Shown here: one piece after another, positions 27,544 through 35,980 of the stretch
Numbering within the stretch: the stretch's first letter is position 1
Layout of the letters: the number at the start of each line of letters is the position of its first letter
NCBI GenBank assembly: GCA_963799415.1
Contig: CAWCXI010000045.1
Span: 62,001 to 126,000, forward strand
From: JAMXLO01 sp963799415
Lineage (GTDB): Bacteria; Pseudomonadota; Alphaproteobacteria; Acetobacterales; Acetobacteraceae
Reading direction: 5' to 3'
DNA: 64,000 bases
Notes under the pieces: generated by a model
What the model saw: the letters and a program-made list of their open reading frames with translations, nothing else
What the model was told of the DNA's origin: nothing
Database searches by the model: none
Program-made: the position numbers and the translations under genes

Positions 27544-27592
27544 TTTCTTGGCCCTCCCCCTCCCCTCGCGGGAGGGGGTTGGGGGGAGCGGG
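27502..27592. repeat. Inverted pair of G/C-rich palindromic repeats, first copy inside rnhA
   Basis: Two head-to-head copies (27502-27540 and 27552-27592) of the window-wide repeat, separated by about 11 bases. The first is translated as the rnhA C-terminus and supplies its stop codon just downstream (TAG at 27541). The pair can form a long stem that may terminate rnhA transcription. Confidence 0.9.
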
Positions 27593-27663
27593 CCGATCGA
27601 ATCGATTCCCGGCCTCGGCTGTCATCGCTATCGTCCTTGCCGAACTCCGGGGCGGGGAAGCCC

Positions 27664-28064
27664 ATGCGTCGCTTTCAGCTCTGCTGCTAAAGCCGTCGCA
27701 CTACGACGATGACGGCTATGTCGTGCAGTGGCTGCGTTCGTCGATCCCATCGAATTCGCTTGCGGTGATGCACACCCTGGCCGCCGATGCGGCGTCGGAG
27801 ATCGTCAGCAAGCACGCACGCATGGCGCATCGCTGGTTCGCCATCGAATTCATCCGTCGGGCAATTTTGCGCGATCCGCTCCACCGGGCATACACGGACC
27901 AGTCGTTATGCGAGGTGAGTGACGATGAGAGCGAGAGCCTCGAACTGCTCACCCAGAACGAAGCCGCAAGACGTGAGGTCGATCGCTCTCGGCGGATCGG
28001 CGTGCCAAGGTGGCAGCCGGCGCTTAAGCTACGCAGCGCGCGAAGTCTTCGCCTCTTTCAATGA
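27664..28064 (+). pseudogene. Internally deleted B12-binding radical SAM protein remnant
   Basis: The frame encodes LLLKPSHYDDDGYVVQWL and SSIPSNSLAVMHTLA, which I recognise as the N-terminus of cobalamin-binding-domain radical SAM proteins (KPSHYDDDGY...IPSNSLA). This runs straight into RRAILRDPLHRAYTDQSL and SDDESESLELLTQNEAARR, resembling the C-terminus of the same family. The whole middle, including the radical SAM CxxxCxxC cluster, is missing. The upstream ATG at 27664 (MRRFQ) is in a different frame. It adjoins the palindromic repeat pair and overlaps the end of murD on the other strand. Non-functional. Confidence 0.6.
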
Positions 28065-29280
28065 AGCTCTTGTACCTGCCATAGCTCGGTGCTGCCGGCG
28101 ACAGCAGCACAACGCCGCCGCGCGGTGTCATCTCGCGCGCTCGCGCCACGGCCTCGCTCATCGAATCCGCCAGTCGGATGCGGACGCCGCAGCCAAGCCG
28201 GGTATGGATCCGCCTGCCGCTGGCATCCATGAGAACGACGCTAGGCCGTGGTTCCTCCTGGAGTCGCGAGATCAACGCTTCATAATCGATGCCACGATCA
28301 TGACCGCCGATGATCACCGTGATTGCCCGGTCGCGATACACATCGAGTGCGGCCATGGTCGCCTCCGGTGTGGTGGAGATGCTGTCATCGACGTACAGCA
28401 CACCATCGACCTCAGCGATCTCCTGCTGGCGATGCGGCAGCGGTGAAAAGTCCTCCGCAGCGCGCAGTGCCGCAGCAACATTTACGCCAAGCGACTGCGC
28501 CACTGCCAGCGCGCCTGCCAGGTTGGACAGATTGTGCGGTCGAGCGAGATAGCGGTTGCTGACGTGCAACGCAGAACTCACCGCAAAAATGTCATGATGC
28601 AGCTGCACGAGATCGAGCACTTCCGCCACGGCGGCAAGCGCCTCGCGGTTGATCAGCGAGCGTCCCGCATGACGCAGCAGGTTCAGCTTGTCGCGCCGAT
28701 ACGCCGCCACGCTGCCATGCCAGTCGAGATGCTCCTGAAACAGCGAGGTCAGCACTGCGATGTCGCATAACCCGGAGAAATCCGCGGCCTGATAACTCGA
28801 CACCTCGATTACCGCCGCATCCAGCCCGGTGCGCGGCAGCTCCGTCACCGGCACGCCGATATTGCCCGCTGCCACGGCATTCCAGCCGACAGCACGCAGA
28901 ATGTGTGCGATCAGTGCAGTGGTGGTGCTCTTTCCCTTGGTGCCGGTCACACAGATTGTGCGGCAGGCCGGTGCCGTGGCAAACCACAGATTGAGCAGCG
29001 ATGTGAACTGAACGCCATCCGCCCGTGCCCGCAACACCAGCGGATCATAGAGACTGATGCCGGGCGACTTCACCACCACCTCAAAACCGCCGATCGCCGT
29101 GGCGATCGCATCGCGCCCACTGATCAGTGGCACATCCGCATCACTCGGATTGTCCGCGTCGTCCAGCACCGTGATTGTCAGGCCGGGATCGCGCTCGCGG
29201 AGAAACCGCAACGCCGCTCGGCCCTCGCGCGCGAAACCCCAGATCGCGATACGTCGGCCGTGCAGCTCAGTCACACGCAT
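28024..29280 (-). CDS. murD2: UDP-N-acetylmuramoyl-L-alanine--L-glutamate ligase MurD2
   Basis: A 418-residue Mur ligase. It has the N-terminal Rossmann GRRIAIWGFAREGRAALRF, the P-loop VTGTKGKSTTTALIAH near 112, IEVSSYQAADF near 160, LFQEHLDWHGS near 183, and C-terminal SPAAPSYGRYKSFIERGEDF. Together with the adjacent murL it fits MurD2, which adds L-Glu (not D-Glu) to UDP-MurNAc-L-Ala for later epimerisation. The P-loop variant and SLINREA loop differ from standard MurD. ATG 29280 overlaps the murL stop by 14 bases. Assignment as MurD2 rather than MurD rests mainly on context. Confidence 0.85.
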   Translation of the reverse strand: MRVTELHGRRIAIWGFAREGRAALRFLRERDPGLTITVLDDADNPSDADVPLISGRDAIATAIGGFEVVVKSPGISLYDPLVLRARADGVQFTSLLNLWFATAPACRTICVTGTKGKSTTTALIAHILRAVGWNAVAAGNIGVPVTELPRTGLDAAVIEVSSYQAADFSGLCDIAVLTSLFQEHLDWHGSVAAYRRDKLNLLRHAGRSLINREALAAVAEVLDLVQLHHDIFAVSSALHVSNRYLARPHNLSNLAGALAVAQSLGVNVAAALRAAEDFSPLPHRQQEIAEVDGVLYVDDSISTTPEATMAALDVYRDRAITVIIGGHDRGIDYEALISRLQEEPRPSVVLMDASGRRIHTRLGCGVRIRLADSMSEAVARAREMTPRGGVVLLSPAAPSYGRYKSFIERGEDFARCVA

Positions 29281-30577
29281 CGAGCATTGCCAGGTATCGC
29301 TCGGGGACGAGATGCGGCCCGCGCAACGCGAACAACGCGGCGAAATTGCCCGGGGAAACTCGCGTTGCAAGCGCCCGCACGACGACGGCATCGCGCCAAT
29401 CCGTCAGATTGCCGAGATGCGCCATCACCGTCGCACTCTCCTCGACCTCACCAACGCATTCGAACGGCTTGTGCCGCTGCAGCCCACACAGCTCGGCAAA
29501 TCCGTCGATCTGCGCCGCATCGTCGAGCATGTCGCGGTCGAACGTCGCGATGAGAGCCTGCCTCTCCACGAATGGAGCGAGCGCCAGAAAGACGAAGCGG
29601 CACTTCGGACAATCGCAGCACCAGTGCGTCGCGCGACGTTCAGGCGACTGACGGAACGCTGCATTGCAGCTGTGGAACACCGGAAGATACGCCGCATGCC
29701 GCGCGAAGCGCCGCGCGATGGCAACCTCTGATAACGGCCGCAACAGGGAGAAGTAGCGCACGCCCTCGACCACATGCCGCTCGACGAACCGGCTGAATGC
29801 CTGTTCGAACTCGAACGACTTGCTGTACTGGTGGTTCACTTCGCGCCCGTCCGCGACAAGGTTGGGCGCGCTGGCCGAATGCTCGTTCGACATCGCGATC
29901 GCATCGAAGCCGCGGATGATCGCGCAGGCGAGCACGATCATGCTGAGGATGCCGGTGATCGGCACGTGTCCGTTGAGCGCACCGGCCTCGTTCAGCGCGA
30001 ACAGCGCTGGATCGAGCCGACGCGTCACGCGTATCGCCGGCAGCCCGGCCTGCGCTATCGTCGCCTCGATCGGTCCCGCGTTGCCGAGTTCGAACAGCAC
30101 CAGCGGTTCGCCGGCCTGCTTCAGACATTCGATGGTGACGATGGAATCCTTGCCACCGCCCACCGGCACGCAGGTGAGGCGCGGCAGTTGCAGTCGCAGT
30201 GCCGGTGCCGGCTCGACCGCGTCCACCGCGAAGATCAGCGCTGCGAGATCAACCCCGTTCCGCCAGGCGAACTCGCCAAGCCCCTTCACGTAGAAGTCGG
30301 TGAAGAAGGCGGCGGTTGCAGTGTCCAACGGGAACGCCGCGCAACGGATTCGTTCGGGCGCAAACGCCTTGTAGTAGCTGACGCCGCACGCCAGCAGCAG
30401 CAGATGGAACACCCTGTCGAGCGCTCTGGCTTCGCGATCGGATAGCAACCGCGTGGCGAGCGGAAGCGAGATGCGCTCCTCGAAGCGCGGACCTCGATCG
30501 AACGAGTAATGCAGCGAGAGCATCCCGGTATCCGGCGCGAAGTGATAACGCTCGCAGACGAACTCACGCCGCTGCAT
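29267..30577 (-). CDS. murL: UDP-N-acetyl-alpha-D-muramoyl-L-alanyl-L-glutamate epimerase MurL
   Basis: A 436-residue protein of the MurL family. It has SYYKAFAPERI near 98, TAAFFTDFYVKGLGEFAWRN near 118, the ATP-type loop VPVGGGKDSIVTIE near 167, AMSNEHSASAPN near 238, NHQYSKSFEFE, and a Cys-rich THWCCDCPKCRFVFLAL near 345. MurL inverts the terminal L-Glu of UDP-MurNAc-L-Ala-L-Glu to D-Glu, replacing glutamate racemase. The gene overlaps both neighbours by 14 bases, so murD2-murL-DUF4392 are translated together. The SGGxDS-like loop implies adenylate activation of the carboxylate. Confidence 0.92.
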   Translation of the reverse strand: MQRREFVCERYHFAPDTGMLSLHYSFDRGPRFEERISLPLATRLLSDREARALDRVFHLLLLACGVSYYKAFAPERIRCAAFPLDTATAAFFTDFYVKGLGEFAWRNGVDLAALIFAVDAVEPAPALRLQLPRLTCVPVGGGKDSIVTIECLKQAGEPLVLFELGNAGPIEATIAQAGLPAIRVTRRLDPALFALNEAGALNGHVPITGILSMIVLACAIIRGFDAIAMSNEHSASAPNLVADGREVNHQYSKSFEFEQAFSRFVERHVVEGVRYFSLLRPLSEVAIARRFARHAAYLPVFHSCNAAFRQSPERRATHWCCDCPKCRFVFLALAPFVERQALIATFDRDMLDDAAQIDGFAELCGLQRHKPFECVGEVEESATVMAHLGNLTDWRDAVVVRALATRVSPGNFAALFALRGPHLVPERYLAMLDACD

Positions 30578-31445
30578 AGGCCTCGACCACGGCGCGGATC
30601 GCTCGCAGCTTGGCGTGGTGCACCTCGGTCGCCAGGCCGTCCACTGTCAAAGTGCGCTGCCGTGTCACGCCATCCACTGCCGGTCCATCATTCACCATCG
30701 CGCGCAGAATTGCCTCGTCGCGCACCGAGTCCAGGCAATCGATCAGCGCGGCGCGCCAATCCTCCCGAATCACCGCTAGCGCACCGATCAGTGCATACGC
30801 GCCCCAGTTGGACACACCGGCGACAATCAGGTGATCGGCTGGTGTGACACAGGCGATCCTCTCGCCGTGTGCGACGTGCGCGCCGATCACCGCAGCGGGC
30901 ACCGATCCCATGCCGATCTCGTTGCCGCCGTCGCCGATCGCGATGCGTTGCCATGGGCCGGCGAGGAACAGCTCGTCCAGTGGCGTCGTGAAGGCGCTGA
31001 TGTCCTCGCCGCGCATGTTACGGGGTGCGCCATCGGCGCTGCGACCGCAGCGTTCGATCGACACCGCGTGGGTGACGCGAAGCTGCCGCCATAGTGCAAT
31101 CATGTCATCGACGTGGCCACCGAGCGGCACGACATCGAGTGGTGTGTGGGTGCCGTGCAGCGCTGCCGCGCATGTCGTGCGGCACGGCTCATCGGTGACG
31201 AGGCGGCAAGGAATGCCCAGCCGGGTCAGCGCGGCAGCCAGCATTGCCGCGCCGACAGGGCCATCTGTCTCCGCGGCCGGAGGCGTGCCCAGTGGCACGT
31301 AGAAGCCAGTGATGATGCCGACCGATGGCTGGTGCGCTGCCGCCAGTGCTGATGCAGCGCGCCAAAGACCGCACTTGGCGGCGGTGAACAGGCCGTCGAT
31401 GTTGCGCCCGACTTCCTCGTGGATCAGCGCTTCGATGCTGTTTAC
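30564..31445 (-). CDS. DUF4392 D-glutamate cyclase-like protein
   Basis: DUF4392 is the cyclase domain of mammalian D-glutamate cyclase, which turns D-Glu into 5-oxo-D-proline. Seen here: ITGFYVPLGTPPAAETDGPVGA, LVTDEPC near 85, SIERCGRSADG near 125, and the hallmark IAIGDGGNEIGMGSVP. Family similarity extends 49 codons upstream of the first ordinary start (GTG 31298), back to about 31445 (NSIEALIHEEVGRNIDGL). However, no ATG, GTG or TTG lies in frame before a stop inside the previous gene; the codon at 31445 is GTA. A palindromic repeat pair lies just upstream. Either a rare start, a lost start, or a sequence error. Stop overlaps murL. Confidence 0.85.
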   Translation of the reverse strand, partial: VNSIEALIHEEVGRNIDGLFTAAKCGLWRAASALAAAHQPSVGIITGFYVPLGTPPAAETDGPVGAAMLAAALTRLGIPCRLVTDEPCRTTCAAALHGTHTPLDVVPLGGHVDDMIALWRQLRVTHAVSIERCGRSADGAPRNMRGEDISAFTTPLDELFLAGPWQRIAIGDGGNEIGMGSVPAAVIGAHVAHGERIACVTPADHLIVAGVSNWGAYALIGALAVIREDWRAALIDCLDSVRDEAILRAMVNDGPAVDGVTRQRTLTVDGLATEVHHAKLRAIRAVVEAYAAA

Positions 31446-31458
31446 CGCCGGGGCTGGG

Positions 31459-31545
31459 CCCCCTCCCCCAACCCCCTCCCGCGAGGGAAGGGGGAGTGAT
31501 CGGCGACCTCCCCCTCCCCTTGCGGGAGGAGGCCGGGGGGAGGAG
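31459..31545. repeat. Inverted pair of G/C-rich palindromic repeats between DUF1445 and DUF4392
   Basis: Two opposed copies (31459-31495 and 31509-31545) of the window-wide repeat, sitting between the DUF1445 stop and the DUF4392 coding region. They separate otherwise overlapping operon genes and may have removed the original translation start of DUF4392. Confidence 0.88.
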
Positions 31546-31551
31546 ATCGCC

Positions 31552-32352
31552 TCAAAGTGCGGCCAGCTTCGTATTGCGCAGATCGGTTATCAGCATCGAT
31601 CCCGGGGCGTGGGTGATGCAGAACTCCGGCTTCACCGCCGCGATCGCCGCCTGTGGCGTGACACCGCAGGCCCAGAATACCGGCAGTTCATCGGGCGCGA
31701 TTGGCACCGCATCACCGTAGTCCGGTTTGGCGATGTCGCTGATACCGATCGACTCAGGCATTCCCAGATGTACCGGCGCGCCGTGCACCGAAGGAAAGCG
31801 AGACGTGATCTGCACCGCGCGAATCGCATCCGCCGGCCGCAGCGGACGCATCGACACCACCAGCGGTCCATGGAAAACCCCGGCGGGCACACACGGAATC
31901 GACGTACGGTACATCGGCACATTGCGGTCGCACGCAATGTGACGGACCTCGATGCCGTCTTCGATCAGTGCCTCCTCGAACGAGAACGAGCAACCGATCG
32001 CGAAGCTCACGAGGTCATCGCGCCAGATATCCTTGATGTCGGTCGGCTCCTCTACCAGTTCGCCGTACTTCCAGACCCGGTAGCGCGGCAGGTCAGTGCG
32101 GATGTCGAGCTCGCGTCCGAGCGTGGGGAATGTCGGTTCGCCGGGTTCGGAGACGGCGAGCACCGGACAGGGTTTTGGATTCGCCTGGGCGAAGCGCAGA
32201 AAATCGTTCGCCAATGCGCGTGGCAGGATTACCAGGTTTGCCTGAACGTTGCCCGGGGCAATGCCGGATGTCGGCCCGGTGAACATGCCCGAGCGGATAC
32301 GCAAGCGCTCCGCGCGACCCAGCGATTGTCCGCGTTCCGACAAGTCGCTCAT
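31552..32352 (-). CDS. DUF1445 (UPF0317) putative hydro-lyase
   Basis: A 266-residue member of the UPF0317/YcsI family. Landmarks are RSGMFTGPTSGIAPGNVQANL near 20, FAIGCSFSFEEALIEDG near 113, GPLVVSMRPL near 160, and FWACGVTPQAA near 226 with THAPGSML near the end. The family is labelled hydro-lyase but the reaction is unproven. In mammalian D-glutamate cyclase this domain is fused to DUF4392, and here the two are adjacent genes, which supports a joint role in D-glutamate handling. The ATG overlaps the ntrX stop by 4 bases (ATGA), coupling it to the nitrogen-regulation operon. Confidence 0.9.
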   Translation of the reverse strand: MSDLSERGQSLGRAERLRIRSGMFTGPTSGIAPGNVQANLVILPRALANDFLRFAQANPKPCPVLAVSEPGEPTFPTLGRELDIRTDLPRYRVWKYGELVEEPTDIKDIWRDDLVSFAIGCSFSFEEALIEDGIEVRHIACDRNVPMYRTSIPCVPAGVFHGPLVVSMRPLRPADAIRAVQITSRFPSVHGAPVHLGMPESIGISDIAKPDYGDAVPIAPDELPVFWACGVTPQAAIAAVKPEFCITHAPGSMLITDLRNTKLAAL

Positions 32353-33746
32353 CCCCCCACCCTTTCGTCTGAATTGACTCCAAGCTGCTTAAGCTTGCGA
32401 TGCAGCGCGCTCCGCTCCATGCCGACGAACTGCGCCGTCCGGCTGATGTTGCCGCCAAACCGCAGCAACTGCGCCTGCAGATATTGCGTCTCGAACAAAT
32501 CGCGCGCCTCGCGCAGCGGCAGGCCCATGATGTCCGCCGTCGGATCGATATTCAGCAGCGCCGGTGCATTCGCGCCGATCTCCGGCGGCAGCATCTCGGC
32601 ACGGATCGGATCGGCCGCGCTGCCGGGCGCCATGATCAACAGCCAGTCCATCAGGTTGCGCAACTGTCGCACGTTGCCTGGCCAATCGTAGGCCTGCAGC
32701 GCTGCGAACGTGTCGGCCGACAGCTCGCGCGACTGCATACCGGCATTTTCAGCCGAGCGGGTGATGAACAGTTGGGCCAGCGCCGGCACGTCCTCGCGGC
32801 GATCTTTCAGCGCTGGCACCTTCAGCGGCACCACTGCCAGGCGATAGTAGAGGTCCTCGCGGAACCGCCCGGACGCGATCTCGGTCTGCAGGTCCTTGTT
32901 GGTGGTCGACAGCACGCGCACGTCCACCTTTACCCGCGCCGAGCCGCCGAGACGTTCGAAGGTCGAATCCTGCAGTGCGCGGACGATCTTGCCTTGCGTC
33001 TCCAGCGGCATGTCGGAGACTTCGTCCAGCAGCAGCGTGCCGCCATGAGCGCGCTCAAGCACGCCGGCACGCCGCGGCTGTGCGATCGGATCAGTGCCTA
33101 CCTCCAGGCCGAACAGCTCCTCCTCGAACCGGCCTGGCGCGAGCGTGGCACAGTTCAGCACCACGAACGGCCCGTCGAAGCGGCGCGAGCGCGCGTGCAC
33201 CATGCGCGCCACGACCTCCTTGCCGCTGCCGGCCGGCCCCTGAATCAACACACGCGAACCGGTCGGCGCCACGCGCTCGACACCTGCGCGCAGACTGCAG
33301 ATGACACCACTCTCGCCGGTCAGGCTGGTCTCAGGTCCGGCGCGCAAACGCAATTCGGCGTTCTCGCGCGCCAGCGCCGCTGCTTCGAGCGCACGGCGTA
33401 CCACCAGCAATAGACGATCGGACTTGAACGGCTTCTCGATGAAGTCATAGGCGCCTTGCTGAATCGCCTGCACCGCCATTTCGATGTTGCCGTGACCGGA
33501 GATCATCGCCACCGGAACCTGCGGCTCCTCGCTGCGAAACGCTTCCAGCAGTCCGAGGCCGTCAATGCGGGAGCCTTGCAGCCACACGTCCAGGATCACT
33601 AGCGACGGGCGCCGCATGCGGAAAGAGGCTACCGCCGCATCGGCGTCGCCAGCCCCCCGCGTCTCATAGCCCTCGTCGCGCAGAATGCCGTCGATCAGCA
33701 GACGGATATCAGGTTCGTCATCGACAATCAGGATGTCATACGCCAT
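32349..33746 (-). CDS. ntrX: Nitrogen assimilation response regulator NtrX
   Basis: A 465-residue NtrC-family regulator. The receiver domain has ILIVDDEPDIR and phospho-Asp in VILDVWLQGSRIDGLG; the ISGHG...IEKPF region follows. The AAA+ domain has a Walker A-like GPAGSGKEVVARMVH near 168 and Walker B GGTLLLDEVSDMP near 235. The GAFTGA sigma54 loop is missing (ELFGLEVGTDP in its place), as expected of alphaproteobacterial NtrX. A C-terminal Fis-like helix-turn-helix (NISRTAQFVGMERSALHRKL) is present. It overlaps ntrY by 11 bases and DUF1445 by 4. Usually hfq-hflX follow ntrX; here a D-glutamate module does. Confidence 0.94.
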   Translation of the reverse strand: MAYDILIVDDEPDIRLLIDGILRDEGYETRGAGDADAAVASFRMRRPSLVILDVWLQGSRIDGLGLLEAFRSEEPQVPVAMISGHGNIEMAVQAIQQGAYDFIEKPFKSDRLLLVVRRALEAAALARENAELRLRAGPETSLTGESGVICSLRAGVERVAPTGSRVLIQGPAGSGKEVVARMVHARSRRFDGPFVVLNCATLAPGRFEEELFGLEVGTDPIAQPRRAGVLERAHGGTLLLDEVSDMPLETQGKIVRALQDSTFERLGGSARVKVDVRVLSTTNKDLQTEIASGRFREDLYYRLAVVPLKVPALKDRREDVPALAQLFITRSAENAGMQSRELSADTFAALQAYDWPGNVRQLRNLMDWLLIMAPGSAADPIRAEMLPPEIGANAPALLNIDPTADIMGLPLREARDLFETQYLQAQLLRFGGNISRTAQFVGMERSALHRKLKQLGVNSDERVGG

Positions 33747-35980
33747 CCGACACCTTCACGGGCAGCACCAGCGCAGCCACTGCGCCGGGACCATCGGGCC
33801 TATCGTCCAGCGTCAACCGTCCGTGGTGGTCTTCCATGATCTTCTTGACGATGGCGAGACCCAGTCCAGTGCCCTTTGGCTTGTGCGTTACATAGGGTTC
33901 AGTCAACCTCGCGCGATCATTCTGTGGCAAGCCAACGCCGTCATCGGTCACGATGATGCGAACGTCGTCGTCATTCGAACTCGACACGGAGGCCAATTGT
34001 ACCAGCCGAATCACGCATCGCCACCGCATCGGCGGCATTCTGTAGCAGATTGGTCAGTGCCTGGCCGAGCAGCCTCCTGTCGCATGGTGCCACTGGTCCG
34101 CGTTCCGGGATCTCGCTGCGCCAGGTGATCTGTGGCCGCGCGGTCCTCTGGAGCACCAGCGCCTCTCGCGCGATTCGGCCGACATCCTCCGGCTTGATCA
34201 TCGGCTGCGGCATCCGCGCGAAGCTGGAGAACTCATCGACCATTCGACCGATGTCGCCGACATGACGGATGATGGTATCTGCGCACTGCCTGAATGTGTC
34301 GGGGTCCGTGGTGATCTCCCGGGCAAACCGCCGCTTCAGTCGTTCAGCGGCGAGCTGGATCGGCGTGAGAGGATTCTTCATCTCGTGCGCGATGCGGCGC
34401 GCGACATCCGCCCAGGCAGCCTTGCGCTGCGCCGCCTGTAGTTCGGTGATGTCGTCGAACGTCACGACAAAACCATCGGTGCGGCCGGCGGACAGATCGG
34501 CGCCGATCCGTACCAGCAGTGTCCGTCGCCCGGATGGCGGACCAATCTGGATCTCGGCAGTGCGTGCACGTTCGGGCGACGCCGCGGCCTCGTGCAGCAG
34601 GTCGGCGAACTCCGGTACCACGTCGGCCAGCTCGCGGCCGAGCGCCGAGAGCAGATCAAGACCGAGCAGGTCGTCAGCGGCACGGTTCGGCAGCTCGATG
34701 CGGCCCGACGCGTCGAGCCCGATCACGCCGGCAGAGACGCCCGACAACACCGTCTCCGTGAAGCGCCGGCGCTCGTCGATCTGGCTATAAGCGTCCATGA
34801 GTTCGCGGCGCTGCGCGGCAAGCTGGCCGGTCATGCGATTGAACGCGCGCGACAGTCCGGCGAGTTCGTCGCCTGTCGGTGCCTCCGTCACGCGCACATT
34901 CAGATCTCCGCCGCGGACACGCTCCGCGGCGAGGATCAGCCGCCCGATCGGCCGCGCGATCTGGTTCGCCAGCACCAGACCGATCAGTACCGCCGCCAGC
35001 AGCACGAGCAACGCAACAATCGCGAAGATCCAGGCAAAGGCGATCTGTAGCCACGAACGGTTCTTGTCGAGCCGCTGATACTCCGACACCGCCTGCTCGG
35101 TGCGTGTCATATGTTCGAGGATCGACGGATCGACCGGCCGGCCAATCATAAGCATCAGCGGTGGCGTCGAATCGAGTTTCACCACCGCCTGTACGCGCGT
35201 GCCGTCGCCGGCCGCCAGCACCACAACGTCGCCGCCTTGCGCCTGCGCGGTGACGGCCTGGGATGGCAGCTCGACACCCATGCCGGCGAACAGCCCGGCG
35301 GCGGCAAGCATCTGCTTGGTGAGAGGATCGTAGATCACCGCCTCGGTCAGGCCGCGCAGCGTTGTCTGCGTACCCAGCACCTCGACGAACACCGATGGAT
35401 CGGCAGTGAGGTACTGGCCGGCACGCGTGAGGTCGTTGGCCATCTCCAGAGCCACCGAGCGGATATTGTCGCGGTGCTCCTCGAGATAGCCGCGCGAGAC
35501 CTGCAGTGATTCGGTGACCGCCTGACGGACCGGGTCGTTGAACCAGGCCTGGATGCCATAGTGGAAGAACGCCACGGCAAAACACGCCACCACGATGGCC
35601 GGCGCCACCGCGACCCCGCCGAACAGCAGCACGAGCCGCACGTGCAGTCGCGACCCGGCGGACCCACGGCGGCGCTCGACCCAGACGCGCGTCAGGCGCC
35701 CGGCCAAAATTGCGACGAGCAGCAGCACTGCGGAGATGTTCGCCAGAACCAGGCCGACGCCGACGCCGGGTTGCACGCCAAATGGTGTGCCGCGTGTGAG
35801 TACAATGAAGGTCGCGAGACTGATCGCGAACGCGAGCGTGGCGAGCACCAGCGTCGCCACCTTGCCAAGCAGGATGTTGGCGATCCTGCCCAATACCGAA
35901 CTCGCGCGAGACAGTTCCGCCGGCGGCGGCTCGATCGGCGGTTCGGGCCTCAGCGACCCGGGTGGCGGGGCAGCATTCAC
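33736..35980 (-). pseudogene. ntrY: Nitrogen sensor kinase NtrY, apparent +1 frameshift in the ATPase domain
   Basis: A transmembrane histidine kinase partner of NtrX. Two N-terminal hydrophobic helices plus one near 90, a periplasmic sensor region, another helix near 330, a HAMP linker (ANQIARPIGRLI), a PAS segment (FTETVLSGVSAGVIGLD), and the phospho-His in RIAHEMKNPLTPIQ. After the N box (LTNLLQNAADAV) and TIGLRVE, the first frame ends at 33971. Similarity continues in the +1 frame with NDDDVRIIVTDDGVGL and the G boxes GTGLGLAIVKKI. One extra base in 33977-33985 explains this. Full length would be about 747 residues. Start overlaps ntrC by ATGA. Confidence 0.85.

Noticed and set aside
32349..33746. 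Absence of GAFTGA in NtrX as possible gene damage
   Set aside because: Alphaproteobacterial NtrX proteins commonly lack this loop; the rest of the protein is intact.
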